From assembly GCF_000004075.3 (NCBI RefSeq), contig NC_026656.2, forward strand, positions 4,960,001-5,024,000: a stretch of DNA of 64,000 nt, given 5' to 3'. The DNA is from Cucumis sativus. Lineage: Eukaryota; Streptophyta; Magnoliopsida; Cucurbitales; Cucurbitaceae. Positions 27,480-40,151 of the stretch are shown in pieces (position 1 is the stretch's first letter; each line of letters opens with the position of its first letter). The position numbers were made by a program, and so were the translations under genes. The notes beneath the pieces are model-generated. The model searched no databases and was not told where the DNA came from. It worked only from the letters and a program-made list of their open reading frames with translations.

Positions 27480-27660
27480 CTTGAGCATGACATGAGAGAA
27501 AGAAAGCCACACTTAGCCAAGAATGGAATTGCCGGCTACAAAGAAGAAGAAGCTGTCTATACATTATTATATCATAAAAATAAGATCAGATATATACTGA
27601 TCCATCGCCGGCAATTCATCCTTGGCTTAGTAGTCCTCTCTTCCATTTCATGCAATGCCT
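27480..27660 (-). ncRNA. MIR169: MIR169-type microRNA precursor
   Basis: The two arms are nearly perfect inverted repeats. The 5' arm on the minus strand, 27628-27608, reads AAGCCAAGGATGAATTGCCG followed by G, matching the miR169 family core CCAAGGATGA.TTGCC. The partner arm at 27514-27535 has TAGCCAAGAATGGAATTGCC. Pairing continues outward (27483-27513 against 27630-27656, both with GCATGA near the outer edge), and the loop is about 70 bases. In miR169 genes the mature RNA sits on the 5' arm, as here. On the plus strand the 5' arm has CCAAGAATGG, which does not fit, so the minus strand is the gene. Known targets of the family are NF-YA transcription-factor transcripts. An 82-codon plus-strand open frame across the hairpin is taken to be a by-product of the fold. 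Confidence 0.85.
27608..27628 (-). ncRNA. Predicted mature miR169 (21 nt)
   Basis: A 21-nt segment at the base of the 5' arm, starting A-A-GCCAAGGATGA on the minus strand and ending TTGCCGG. The exact ends follow family convention and are not proven by sequence alone. Confidence 0.75.
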
Positions 27661-27729
27661 TTAAACCATATTTTACATTACTATAAAACACAATCAAGTG
27701 CTGAAGTTTTTTGTACACAAAAATGAACC

Positions 27730-27737
27730 TATTTATA
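27730..27737 (-). promoter_or_regulatory. TATA box for the MIR169 transcript
   Basis: CACTATAAATAGG on the minus strand (TATAAATA at 27737-27730) is a textbook plant TATA box about 75 bases upstream of the hairpin's outer edge. It predicts a start near 27700, a common spacing for plant MIR genes. Confidence 0.6.
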
Positions 27738-27759
27738 GTGATGTTGAAGTGAAAGGTAA

Positions 27760-29258
27760 GGGACCTTATAATAAAAATTAATGATAGACATATATTATAT
27801 TCTTATTCGATTTAGACCATTGTCACTCCTCCAAAAGAAAGAGCACTTTGGGCACTAAATTAATAATCTTTTAGAGATTTGGTCAGCCCACACTTTTGGA
27901 CCCAAAACCAAGCAAGATTCTGAATGAAGAATAAAAACAAGAGAAAAAGGGAAAGAAGAGAGAGTGGGACGGGTGAGGGCAGAGGGTGCTTCATGTCTGG
28001 TATATAATTAAATTATAAGGCTATGGTTAACATTAACCCTAAAAAGATGACAGAGATTTAATCTTGTTATTAGTAGGGTACTTGACCTACCGACGATATT
28101 TCTATCAATGATATGATATTATCTATTTCGAGCACACACTCTTACGATTTTTCTTTTGGTTGTACCAAAAAAAATATCATATACCACCCGTGGAGATAGT
28201 TGTTCTTCCCTTATAATCTCATTATGATTATTTCTTATATGGTCCATGTGAGGCTTTGATTGTATTTTTAACTATCTACCCATCAAACAAAGGAGCATTA
28301 TCGAGCCTCCCCTAAAAAATAGTCATCTCCCCAAAGTTACACTTGAGCGCACTACATGTTTGAAGGCTCAACCATGGACGGAATCTACAATGATTTCATT
28401 CGTGACTTGCCATTTTTTTCCGACTCCTAAGGATTTAAATATGACTGTCAAAATCTACTGTGATAGCAATTTGTTTAGAAATCGACAAATAAATAAACAA
28501 ACAAAATGAAAATAGTAGAGAAAGTGATCTAGAGATTTATGTGATTTAAAACCGTGTAATTATGTTCAAGGGTATAAAGATAAAATTTTATTAAAGAAAA
28601 AAAATTGAGTACAAATTCAGAGGCGTGAGTTGAGCTAGATAGTTTATTCAATACACTTCTCTCAACGCCTATGAAAAAATCGTAAGTAACTAAATAGTAT
28701 AAATATGAATATCAATTAGGTTTTGAGGATGTTATCCCTTAGAGTTTCCATTCAAGACCCATGTGCTTTTGGAAGTGTCAAATAATAGATTCAAGGTCGT
28801 CCTAATAATTTATTTAGCTATACAAAGTAAATATGTTTGATTTATAGATGTTGAAGTGTTGTGATATGATTAAATTTATCATTAACACATCAACTTAAAA
28901 TTTTGGATTAATCAATAAGTCATTTAACATAGTACTAGAGCAATCATATGTTCCAATCAAGTAATGTCATTCTTTCTCAATTAATATTGATTTTCATTTG
29001 TTTGATCTTTTACAAATTTGCAAAGCCTATATGTGAGAGTAAGTGTGAAGAGTTGATATAATAAAATTTATCTTAATTTTATAAGCTTAAGTTTTTGGGA
29101 TAATCAATCATTTAGAAAAAGAAATTTTTAGGGTATTTATATATTTGTTGTAACTGAATAACAAAAAAATAATAATTAAACTCTTAAGAGTTATTTTTTT
29201 CAAAAGTTATAATATTACTTATTACCTTTTATTTAGATTTCCTAAACATTTTACTAAA
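27760..29258. other. Gene-free DNA upstream of MIR169
   Basis: Nothing recognised. The first few hundred bases probably include MIR169 promoter sequence. A purine-rich stretch lies at 27925-27975 (GAGAAAAAGGGAAAGAAGAG). Confidence 0.5.
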
Positions 29259-29510
29259 CATAAGAGTTGGGATGAGAATTGAAACATTTTACAAAACACA
29301 AGTTGGAATGAGAATTGAAACATTTTACTCAACACAAGTTGAAATGAGAATTGAAACATTTTACTCAACACAAGTTGAAATGAGAATTGAAACATATTTT
29401 ACCAACACAAGTTGAAATGAGAATTGAAACATTTTACTCAACACAAGTTGGAATGAGAAAAACATTTTACTCAACACAAGTTGGAATGAGAATTGAAACT
29501 CAAACACATG
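29259..29510. repeat. 36-bp minisatellite, about 6.5 copies
   Basis: Unit: ACAAGTTGGAATGAGAATTG followed by AAACATTTTACTCAAC. Successive units differ at a few positions (TTGGAA or TTGAAA, one with ATATTTTACC, one with a 5-base loss), so the array is not freshly homogenised. Confidence 0.85.
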
Positions 29511-32500
29511 TTGGGTACCATTCTAGATTATGATCATATCTATTTTTAGGTTCTAAGTTTTATGCTAAATTTTATTGAATTTCTACTCTGATGTAGCTTT
29601 GATAGAATAGGGTTTGCTTTTCCTCTATTTTTCTATTTTTAGTAATTTAACATGTTATTTTTAAATGTCAGCAAACTCTACCAAACTATTTGTATAAATA
29701 TATCAAAATATTACTAATATATGCTAATAAACATTGATAGAATATTATTATCTATCACTCATATATATGATAGACACGGTATAAAAACGTGGTTAATAAC
29801 TATAAAATTTTGTTATATAATTTATAAATATTTTCAATAATTTTACTATTTAAAACAAATTTTCTTTAAATTTTGTGTTTTCATTTTGATTAATCTTTAT
29901 TTTGATGCTGTCCTTTCAATTTTCAATCAGCCAAATACACCCCACATTCCCAAAAAGGGTAATGGAAAAAAGGTAGATATTCATATTCCACCAAAATGGG
30001 AATGTAATTCTAGAAAAGTCGAAAGATTTGGCAAGTCATGGGCTGTGGTTGTATGCATTCAAAAATTTTCTGCTATTGTTTCTTTCTTTTTCATTTCAAT
30101 CGCTTCATCTCTTCCATTCATAGCTTTCTTTTTCTTTTATCGATCTATTTACTGTCCATAACTTTTTTCCCTCTCCTTTGTCTTTTTTGTTTATTTCAAA
30201 TGTACAGTCCTAAACTGACTTAAATTATTTAGAAATCTTGAATACATAATGTATTGTACTATTACCCTATATATACAAAAGGAAAGGAGAAAGATAGGAC
30301 TCAAATAGTTAAAATACAAGCATTTACGTATACCTTTCCATTTGTATGTTTAGTATATTAGACCTTTTAAGCTCTAAACAATAACTTCAAGTTAGTTTGG
30401 ATGAAAGTAGACATATGTGTACATGACTATTTGAGGGTAAGTTTATCTCGTTTGTTTAAGAAAGAATTGTTAGAATGTACTGATCAAAGTCTCACATCTT
30501 ATTGATAACATGAAGATACATGGTAAAAGATGTACATCTAGATATACATATGTTATATATATATGTGTATGTTTGTACACATGCACACATACATATATAG
30601 ATATGTATGTATTATATACATATAATTTATGTTTCGAATAATAAAAGTGGGTCTAGGTTAAGTGTACACCAGCAAATATATATAACTAATATTCGAAAAG
30701 ACGATTGATGGTTCTAATTTGTTCAAGAAAAATATTGTTGAAGATGTGACTAAACTTTGATGTAGTCAATTCCTTTGGCACGTAGAGGATGGAATACAAG
30801 GGCTTATTTATATAAAACAAAAAGTGAATTATAAAATATCATATTATGAAAATGGGTAGAGATGGAGTTGTTAATACAAACACATTTAGGTCAATATTTC
30901 CTATTTACCTTATATTAATTTTTTAAAAAACGAAAAAAAGAAAAAGAATAGTTATGTTAGTTTTTCTAATAATAAATAAAAGGTGTGAATCACTAGAAAT
31001 TGTAATAAGTTTTTTATAATATTAGTAAATTGAAGAATGAAAGATGAGTAAGTATACCAGATCAATTCTAACCAACCAAGTAACTCAACTAGTCAAAAAG
31101 TGTTGTTTGCTCTGTAGCATGGTGTTTGAGTATCTAAATTATCTCATATATTATAAGCTTGCAAGTCCATCAGACCTAAATTTACTGTCAATAGTTTGAG
31201 ACATATAATTTGGAAATATCAATTTAGTACTTGAACTTTTATAAAGTATATCAATTTAAACTATAAACTTGCATAACTATTTGTTGTATTAATTGAAATT
31301 CTTAATATATCTTATTTAAATACAACTATGAAAGTTAAGAGTTTAAATTGACACATTTAATCAATAATACAATTAGTTTGAGATTTAAATTGAAATGCAA
31401 TTTAAATTGATATAATTACACTATTTTAGAATTTAAATTGGTATAATCTCGAATTGAAAGGTATATAAGAAAAAACATGGTGGGTTGGTATGGAATGTTG
31501 ATGATTAATAGTAGCAAGTTGAATATAAATAGACAAACATGAGATTTTGGACACAAACCAAGAAATCTTCTTTTTCCTTCTCATTGAAAATTACCTAAAA
31601 GAATTGCCAACCTAATGGAAAAATAACAATACTCTTTATAAATTAAAAAAAAAAATTGCTACCATAAAGATAATAATAATAACAAAAAAGTAATTTTCAA
31701 AATTTTAGCTTTTACACATGTTTTGTTGAACTAAAAATCATGAGAGAGAGAGAGGGGGGGAGACAAATATTTCCTTAATTAGAAGCCTTAAGAAAAAAAA
31801 ATATTACCATTTTAAGGAAAGATTTGGAATGAAAAAGGTTGATATATGCTCCTAAATATATAAAAAGATGCTGAATTAAAGTAAGGGTATTTTATGGTTA
31901 AAATATTAATATAATTACCTTTTTATTAGTGTACCTTTAATTGCCATTAGAGATTTTAAGCTATTTGCAATCAATCTATTTGTTTTCCAATTAAGTTTTA
32001 AGCTATTTGACTAGATTGATTGCAAATTGTTTGAGGTAAGAGCCCTCTCATATTTAGCATAATTATTAGGTGAGAGTATAGAAAATATATTTTTACTTAA
32101 AATAGTTTGAAATTATAATGAAAGAAACTTGTTTAAAAAAAATTAATCTCCAACTCATCGACTCTGTGAAATAGAAACTTCGATAAATTATAATGACTAT
32201 ACTCAAATACAAAATTAAAAGTATATGAACTAAATCATTATAAACTCACCGGAGTAAAAATCAAATAAATATAATATTACAATTACATAAATAGTTGAAG
32301 GTGTTTGGTGCCATTGCATTTCTTTTAAGCATAGTTTTTCCATTTTTTGGAAAGAGAAATTTGGAACTACTTTTTGTTTTTTCAAATAATAAGAATAATG
32401 ATAAAGGGACAAAATCAGGTTTATTTTAATAGATTTTAATTAAATTATTATGCTCTCTTGATATTTTCTAAGCTTTTATATATTATACTCATATACTCCC

Positions 32501-34559
32501 CTATTATTAAATTATTTTTTACTTTACTTTTGACTTGTATCATAAAAATAGAGAATAATGTTAAAGCAATTGTTGGAATAGAGAATTTATTACACACTAG
32601 AGAGTGTAGGGAATGTTTAGTAGGTTGAACCACAAAAGAATATGCTTTTTCATAGACCATTTTTTTTTTAATGTATACATAGTTTATTAACATTAAACAT
32701 GATTGGTTGTTTGACTAATCCAGAGATTATCTGTGTCAAAATTTGATTTGTGAAGCCTTATAATATAGATATAATAAGCATTAAGATGGTCAAGGTTAGA
32801 TTATTGTATTAACCTTTTTATCCTAATTTTTCCTTTAATTTCAATAATTTTAGTACTTCTTTCTTTTCTTTTTTTAACTTTATAAAAGTTTTTATTCTCA
32901 TGTCACAACTATCAACCACTAGTGAAGTCCAAGACAATCTCTAAATAGCACCAACTTTTCTACCCATCACTCTTTTTACTTCTATATATCAAAAATAATA
33001 TTTCAAAACTCATATACTTTAATTAACTATTTAGGTGATTTGTCCGTTCATTAACCTTAAACAAAATATAAAATTAAGAGGTTAGTTACAAAAATAGCAA
33101 AAAAATAAAAATTATGATAATATATCTCATCTCACTATATTTTTTAAACTGTAAAAGTAGCAAATTTAAAAGTCGATAACCCTCTAATAGTCCTCCGATA
33201 ATCGTTTGATAGCCCTAATTACTTGTTATATTTATCATATTCGCAATATGAAGAAAAAAAAGTGACATGACAATTTTTTTCTAAATGTTTTTGTCATATG
33301 ATATAATTTTTCTAAAATTAACACGATTTGAGTTATATCTTTTAGATGTAAAGGTTTTTTTTTTTAATCTTTGAACTAAGAATTTAGTTTTTGAAAATGT
33401 CTTTTCGACTCTTTGTTCCTTTTTTTTTATTATAGGAGATGGTCACCCTTGGTTATATGAAGGTAGACTCTATCTCTTTAAATAGTTTAGTTTGATGACT
33501 ACTTTAAATGTGAATAGTCCCCTTGTAGGTAGGTGTGCAATTTCCTCTATCTATGTGGGATTTGGTCGATCTCTTTGCTCTTATATTTTTAGGGAGCTTG
33601 TTCAATTTTTGGAGTTAGTATAGTTTATATTGCTTGAGGTAGAGAGGAAGGATCATGTAACCTGGCTCTCTAGTCATTCTGAAATATTTTAAATTACTAG
33701 TGCTTATTTGTGCCCTTACGTCTTAGTCATATTTCTGGTTTTTGGTATGACCTCCTTCCAATATACACTTTTATTGTCTGACGTACTATTAGCTTGTAAT
33801 CTGACACAGAAGTTTCATTGTATTGTCCTATGGTATCGTATGGAAGTGGTTGTAGTATCATTTTTGTTATAACTTTCAAAAGATTGTATGACATTTATAT
33901 TCATGGAGCTTTCCTAAACATGACCTTCCCAAGTGGCTACCTGGCTAGATTTTACATGTCATCAAATGTTTTTCTTTTTATTTGTTCAAAGTTGCTCTAG
34001 ACTTCTACTAAGGGATTAACGTGAGCTGATCCTTAATTCACTTAAACCCATATTTCCCTTGAGTTGTGTGAGTTTTTCCACGTAGTGGTTTACTTTGTTT
34101 TTGTCATTGTTCGTCTATATCTTCTTATTGTATTTTGATTGTCTTATCTTAGGTGATAAAGCTTCTACTCATTAATTGTTGCAATGCAAAAAGAAAATAA
34201 TTATTTTATCAATAAAGAACCGTTGAAAAGGTAAAGCAAAGAACTCCTTTTTGGTAGAGGGGTTGCTTTTATTTTATTTTATTTTTTTTCTTGTAGATTT
34301 CCTATTGTTTATGTGACACAACATTATTGCATAAATGATATTTCTGCAGTTGGGCTCCTCTATCAAGCAAAAATCTACTTATTATTCATGACACAGTTTA
34401 TCTTGATGATTATCATATATATAGGGTTTACCATTAGAAAAAAAAAAAAAAACTTTTTACGTTCGTTTAGATGCATTACATTTCAAATACAGTCTAATAA
34501 AACTATCTTATATGATAATTTCATTTTTTAAAAATTATTTTCCTTAATTTAATTTTTGT
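29511..34559. other. Gene-poor AT-rich DNA
   Basis: No gene recognised. It holds an alternating ATATAC/GTATAT purine-pyrimidine tract at 30535-30625, a possible decayed foldback at 31205-31455 (repeated ATTTAAATTG phrases in both orientations), a short (GA)n at 31743-31755, and a somewhat GC-richer, T-rich-strand block at 33420-34170 with no family match. Open frames in it are short. Confidence 0.5.
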
Positions 34560-34679
34560 GTAGTAGAGAAGTAGGGAGATCTTTCCGACACCACACTATA
34601 TACGTCGAAATATCCTTTTCCGACAATTTTAGGTATGCCAATGCTTGATGCGTCGAGAGACCTCAATTTCCTTGTAGTG
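34560..34679. mobile_element. CACTA-type right terminus (solo)
   Basis: The block ends CTTGTAGTG at 34671-34679; read in reverse this starts CACTACAAGGAAATTGAGG, then CTCTCGACG. CGTCG/CCGAC motifs at about 34586-34657 are the subterminal repeats. No left end with a matching flank was found close by. Confidence 0.5.
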
Positions 34680-36652
34680 AGTAAAACCCACCGAAAAGAA
34701 ATCTCAACTATATTATCAAAATACTCACAAAAACACAGTGGATTGATCCTCCAAAATATTCAGAACTAGAAAAACACAAAGATCTTAGCTTCCCATAGTG
34801 GTGAAAAAGATAGAAACTTGCATCTTTTTTTTTTATTACAAAGATAAGATGAAAGAAAACCTAAAACCTAATGACGTGGATGGATAAAAGAGATTAGAAA
34901 AATGAAGAAAACAAATGGGTACGTCTTACGCCTAAAACGACCACCCAGATCAACAGATATGACCTAAATTACTAAAGCTATACGAATTTATACCCGCACA
35001 ATGGGGCTGTGGCACTCGACAGCGCCCAACACCACGGCTCTATCACAAAAAAACTATATTTATGTATACTCTTTGAGTGGAAGTTTCATAATTGTTTTTT
35101 TCCTACATACTTTGGGTTAGGGCTCTAAATTGGTCCATTTTAGTTTCATTTTCTTTGTAATGCTTGATTCTACCTCTTTCATGTTTGAAGCCTATAAAAT
35201 AATCAAATAAATACATAAATAATATGAACAAATAAATTAAGTGGAGATAGATAATAGATTTTTACGCTACCAAATAGGATATGAAAACCATTACAAATTA
35301 ATATACTTAATTATTATAATTAATGTTCATTCATAGTGGATGAATAAGTAGGAGAGTAGACATAATCTAGTTAGTAGTTAATAAATTTTTATGCGTATAT
35401 ATTGATTGAACACTAGTCTTGACACGATACTCATAATTGTTTTGATTCTTTCATCCATTAGCTTTTAAAATATATTTTATCTTCCTTTCTTCAACTTTGC
35501 AAAAAATATATATTTGTATGTTATGATACTATTAATTATTGGGTGATAAGTTGACACTTTAAGACTTGTTTATTCTCTCTCAAATACATTTTAAGACTGT
35601 TTAACAAATTTATATGTATAGGGGTTGTTCATGAGAAAGGAATAGGACGAAGACGAAAACTGTTTTGTGTTTTCCAAACCCTTTTTCAATTGTCATATTT
35701 GTAAAAAAAGAAAAATTAATTAAATTTTGCATGCATTGTATTTATTGTATTTTTTTTCTCCAAATCTTAAGTTCAACTAAATAGTTTTTTCAAAACTTTC
35801 TATGTTTAAATTAGCACTTCCAACGCAATTTTGATTTAAATAAAAAATATTATAAAATTGCTTAATGATAACATTAGTATTCCACTGGGCAAAATAATCT
35901 CACCATCTCTGAAAAAAAAGTTAAAAATTGAAATATTACAACACAATATTCACAAGTTAAATTAAGTACCAAAAGAATTCGTAGATGTCTCTCCCTACTC
36001 CCTTATCATTGTAGTTAAAGTTTTCTCATCTTATCGAAGGCGGGTCTCTAAAAGACCACAAATCCGTGGTTAAAAGAAAAAATAATCTCTACACATATAT
36101 TATATTCACTTAGTAAAAAGAAAATCTACATGAACGTTCTACATACCCGAAATTATTTATTTCGTCTTGAATTCTTATATGTTAAGTGATTAGCTAAAAT
36201 AAAGATAACTACCAACCCTACGTGAAGTTGAGATTTCAAATTTTTTAGTCAATAATATATAATATGTTTATTCTTTTGAAAGTTTTTGAAAGTTTGAGAA
36301 AAAGAACCTATCAACATCTTTTTTGAAAGAAAAAAAAAGGAAAAAATATAGGATGAGATTTTCTAATTATATGAATCATAATCCAAATAGATATGATAGC
36401 TAAAAGTTCAAAATAAAAAATTCAAAACATGTAATATTTCTAATTTCTAATGATAGAGACCATAAATTCAAATTACAGGCAATCGATCAAAATAAAATCT
36501 AAATTTAATTAAATAAACAAGTCAAATTAAATCATCAAAGGAGTGTAAGTACATTAATTAACCTTTCTAATTATAGAGACCATAGAGACCATAAACTAAA
36601 ACAAATATAAAAGGTGAAAGATATCAAAATAAAATATAGATTTAATTAACCT
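34680..36652. other. Gene-free DNA
   Basis: 34680-35050 is GC-richer than its surroundings (GGGGCTGTGGCACTCGACAG near 35003) and looks like part of an unidentified repeat. The remainder is AT-rich with no recognised feature. Confidence 0.45.
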
Positions 36653-36975
36653 CATGGATACCACTACTAAGCTGTCTAAGCTCTCCCATGGTGCTCTTAG
36701 GTCCTCTCCTAAGTTGCTCTCAGTTTCTCTTGAGCCTATATCATGAGTCACGTGGGAGCTGTTCAAACTCTTCCTAGCTCATGTTTATTTCTGTTGAGTT
36801 TTTTTTAGACTACGAGCTTCTCTTGAACTCACCTTATGAGTCCAGCGGGCTCTCACTGAACTCGTTTAGGCTCATTTCATAGGTCCATCAAGCTCGTATT
36901 AGATTCACTTAAGCTTACCTCATGTGATCACTAAACTCTAATTAAGCTCCCATATGCTCTCTCATAGGTTCTCTT
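36653..36975. repeat. Degenerate tandem repeat rich in AGCTC and CTCATG
   Basis: Phrases such as AGGCTCATTTCATAGGTCCA, CTCACCTTATGAGTCCA and TTACCTCATGTGATCA recur about every 45-60 bases with heavy divergence. No open frame spans it. Confidence 0.5.
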
Positions 36976-38155
36976 TAGTACCCGACAACTTTTTCTAATT
37001 ACAAAGACCATAAACTAAAATAAACTTACATTTTATTTTGTTTGAATCAAAAGTTTAAATCTTTTTACTCTATTTGATCTCGAGAATTTACCTTATTATT
37101 ATGGGTCGGATGAGATAACTCAAACCAACGCCGTCTTAAATAAGAAAAGACACGAAGTATTTGACGTTTAAAAGCTATTTTAAAATAAATATGACAATGA
37201 TATAAAAGGTTTAGGATGACTTTCTTAATTACATATAGAAATCAGTAAATATATATTCTGACCTTATTCATAATCAGCACAATGAATGGGAATTAATTCT
37301 GTGTATCCATTTTGCAATTTTATTTGACATTCTTTTCTAAGTGTCTACATAACGAATAAGAGAACAATAAAAAATCCTTTCAGAAAAAAAAAAGGACAAT
37401 AAAAATTAAAGAGGAAAAAGGAAAATGATAGGGACATATATACATAAATATTAGTTTAATCCAATAAGAATTTTATTCTATTCTTAAAAAAAAAATGTGA
37501 ATCAAATTCCAACAAATATATTTATTCAGCCTTTTTTTTCTCAATAGAATTAGTAATTTTTTTTAATATTTGTATCCTTAATTAATTGTACATTATGATT
37601 GTTCTTGATTTTTCCTATGTTATGTACCATCAACCCTTTTATATTAATTAATTATGAGATTCTTTCCATTATATTCTTTTGCTTTCAAAAGGAGTGAGAG
37701 AAAAAACGAAAACTAACAAATCTTTCCATAAAAAAAAATCTTTTGATCACATCCTTTTGAAACAATCTTTACAAGTTGAGACGATCAGGTGTACTATTTG
37801 AAATGTATAACATCAAAATTAAAGCAAAAGATTGCAATGCAAGTTCTTTTTTCATGCATTCATGCTGGTGTTTTGTGCTCTCCTTTAGTTATTTATGCAT
37901 GATATCGTTAGTTACACGACCATTGTTCAATAGATAAAACATATTTTATTTTCTTCAAAGTTAACAATGATTAGATTCTTAGTTTCATTACTAAGCTCTA
38001 AAACGACAAAGTGAGTTTAGTTCTATAATAATGAGATCGAAGGTTTCAACTTTCACTCCAACAATTTTTGTAATCCTCGGATCTTGAAGCTGAAGGTTCA
38101 AGACCTTTTCCTAACAAATTTGTTATATATTCCTAACTTCAATAATAGTATTTAG
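36976..38155. other. Gene-free AT-rich DNA
   Basis: Nothing recognised beyond A/T homopolymers (for example 37482-37492 and 37528-37565). Confidence 0.5.
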
Positions 38156-38302
38156 CACTACAACAAAAGTGAGCTACCATGGCACATTTCTACAAGCAAA
38201 TGGATAGGAGAGAAGAAGAAATTTGGGGATAAAACAACATAAATTTTCAGATTTTCGCTAATTTATGACATTTTTAACGGTCATAAAACATAATGATTAA
38301 TT
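38156..38302 (+). mobile_element. Possible CACTA left terminus
   Basis: CACTACAACAAAAGTGAGC at 38156 matches the usual CACTA start. Unlike the other copies it lacks CGACG repeats, and no right end was found, so chance or a different family is possible. It abuts a LINE fragment. Confidence 0.3.
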
Positions 38303-38890
38303 AGGGGATGCAATTGACAAATTGGAAGAGCAAATTAATTCCCTTGATTCAGTTAATAGCAACCAAAGAATGACTCTCAAAGTTGATCTCAACCATATCT
38401 GTCTCAAGGAAGCTCAATTTTGGGCTCAGCGAGCAAAGAAGTTATGGACCAAGGATAGGGATGAAAACACAACCTTCTTTCACAAAGTGTGCACAGCAAA
38501 TTAAAGCAAAGAAGAAACTAATTTATCTCAGAGATCATAGACGACAATGGCACCTCATATAACTCTAATGTGATCATAGCAGAGAGCTTTATTAGCCAGT
38601 ACTTCAAAAATTTATTCAACAGGAGCAACAAAGACAATCATTTTATTGAAAATCTGAAGTGGTGTCCAATTGCAAATTCCTACCATCCTTCTCTGTGTGC
38701 ACCATTTCATGAAGCGGAAATCAAAAAGTAATATTCTCATTCGAAAACAGCAAAGCTCCTAGCCCATATAGATTTCCTATCCAATTCTACAAAAGATTCT
38801 GACAGCCCAAAAGACTGACATCCTTGAAGTGCTTAGGGACTTCTACAGCAAAGGCATCATAAACAAAAATGTGAACAACATACCCATTGG
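38303..38890 (+). mobile_element. LINE fragment between endonuclease and reverse transcriptase
   Basis: Plus-strand reading gives DAIDKLEEQINSLDSVNSNQ, LNHICLKEAQFWAQRAKKLW, DENTTFFHKV. After a stop and frameshifts it gives SEIIDDNGTSYNSN, LKWCPI and LCAPFHEAEIKK. This is the region preceding the reverse-transcriptase core in plant L1-type LINEs. Neither endonuclease nor reverse-transcriptase catalytic blocks are present. Confidence 0.75.
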
Positions 38891-39699
38891 GTTGATTGTC
38901 ATTGTTAAATTGGCCCAATAAAACTCTTATATTAGATAGTTTAACAATACATGATTATTGTTCATCAAATAATTCGATAAATATAATCATATATTGCATG
39001 CTTATAAAATATTTGACTAATTCACTTTCCAGGTCAGTTTCAGGTAGGGATGTTCCATTACCGTCAACTTAAGTACCCCAGCCTAGACAAATGTTCCTTA
39101 CAAATATTTTATAAGTTTTATCTTTTATTGATATCATTTTAATACTATTGAAACAATAAAAAATTAATCCTATTTATTATCTAATTAGAAATATTGTCCA
39201 TTAAAGTCTATGTGAATTAATTTTAAACCATTTAAAACTAATTGTAACGTTATATATTAGCATGCAACTCTTTATCATATATTTTAATTCTAAATTCATA
39301 AACTTAGAACACTTATAAGAAAATGAAACAATTAAAACCTATAAATATGCATTTATAATGTCATTTAATAAAAATAATAATTATATTCATTAAGTAATGA
39401 CATGCTCAATGCATTTCCATTTTCATCACACAATATAACAATTATATTAATGCCATGAAAATAAAAACATCCATCAATCAAACTATATAATACAACAATT
39501 TAAAATATAGTATGATGCATGAAATTATTAATGATACATGCTATCGTATAATATAACAATTATATTAAATATGATGCATGAACATACTTAGAAAATCATG
39601 CAACTAAAATATAACACTTATATATATTTAAGAATGATGCATGACAACCATAATCCTAAGGTGAGATTTTAAACTATATGACATACATTATACATATAA
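38891..39699. other. Gene-free AT-rich DNA
   Basis: Nothing recognised. Short recurring phrases (ATATAACAATTATATTAAT, GATGCATGA) between about 39427 and 39640 suggest local duplication. Confidence 0.45.
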
Positions 39700-39795
39700 A
39701 AGAAAAAGGAAGACTACAAGTTTTGGAACTTGAACCCACCAACCTCCTACATCGATTGAGGATGATACAGCCACTGCACCAAAAATGCATAGATG
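39700..39795 (-). mobile_element. Possible tRNA-derived SINE or tRNA-like relic
   Basis: On the minus strand TGGTGCAGTGGC (39781-39770) fits a pol III A box and GGTGGGTTCAAGTTCC (39739-39724) a B box, about 35 bases apart, followed by a T-rich tail near 39700. A full cloverleaf was not found, so a tRNA gene is unlikely. Confidence 0.35.
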
Positions 39796-39834
39796 GTATC
39801 CTAAAAGCGCGCATAGATGGTATCCTAAAAGCGC
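39787..39834. repeat. 24-bp tandem duplication
   Basis: GCATAGATGGTATCCTAAAA followed by GCGC occurs twice in direct succession (39787-39810 and 39811-39834), with a third partial copy GCATAGA. Confidence 0.9.
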
Positions 39835-40151
39835 GCATAGACAATATACTTGCTTTGATTTTTTTAACAAACGCTGCTTCAATTGCAACTCTGTACAGAA
39901 TACGGATCTGGAAAAAAATTCTTCGAAAAATGCATCTTCACAACCACGTCTTACAAACTCGATTGCAAAATAGAAATGTCTAAAACACCAGGCCCTAACA
40001 TCAATTAAATTAATGAAAAAAATGCAATCTAAGGTACCAAAATTGAAAACATCTATTTTGCAAACTCATATACATAATGTAGAGGGAAGAAAAATATTGA
40101 CATTTTTTTAGAATTTTGTTTCAAAAAATTGAAAAACAATTGCAAAACCTA

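Noticed and set aside
27438..27686. An 82-codon plus-strand open frame as a protein gene
   Set aside because: It lies across the MIR169 hairpin; its sequence is explained by the two arms and no protein family is recognised.
30535..30625. A second microRNA hairpin in the ATATAC/GTATAT tract
   Set aside because: The palindromic character comes from simple alternating sequence; there is no family match or defined stem and loop.
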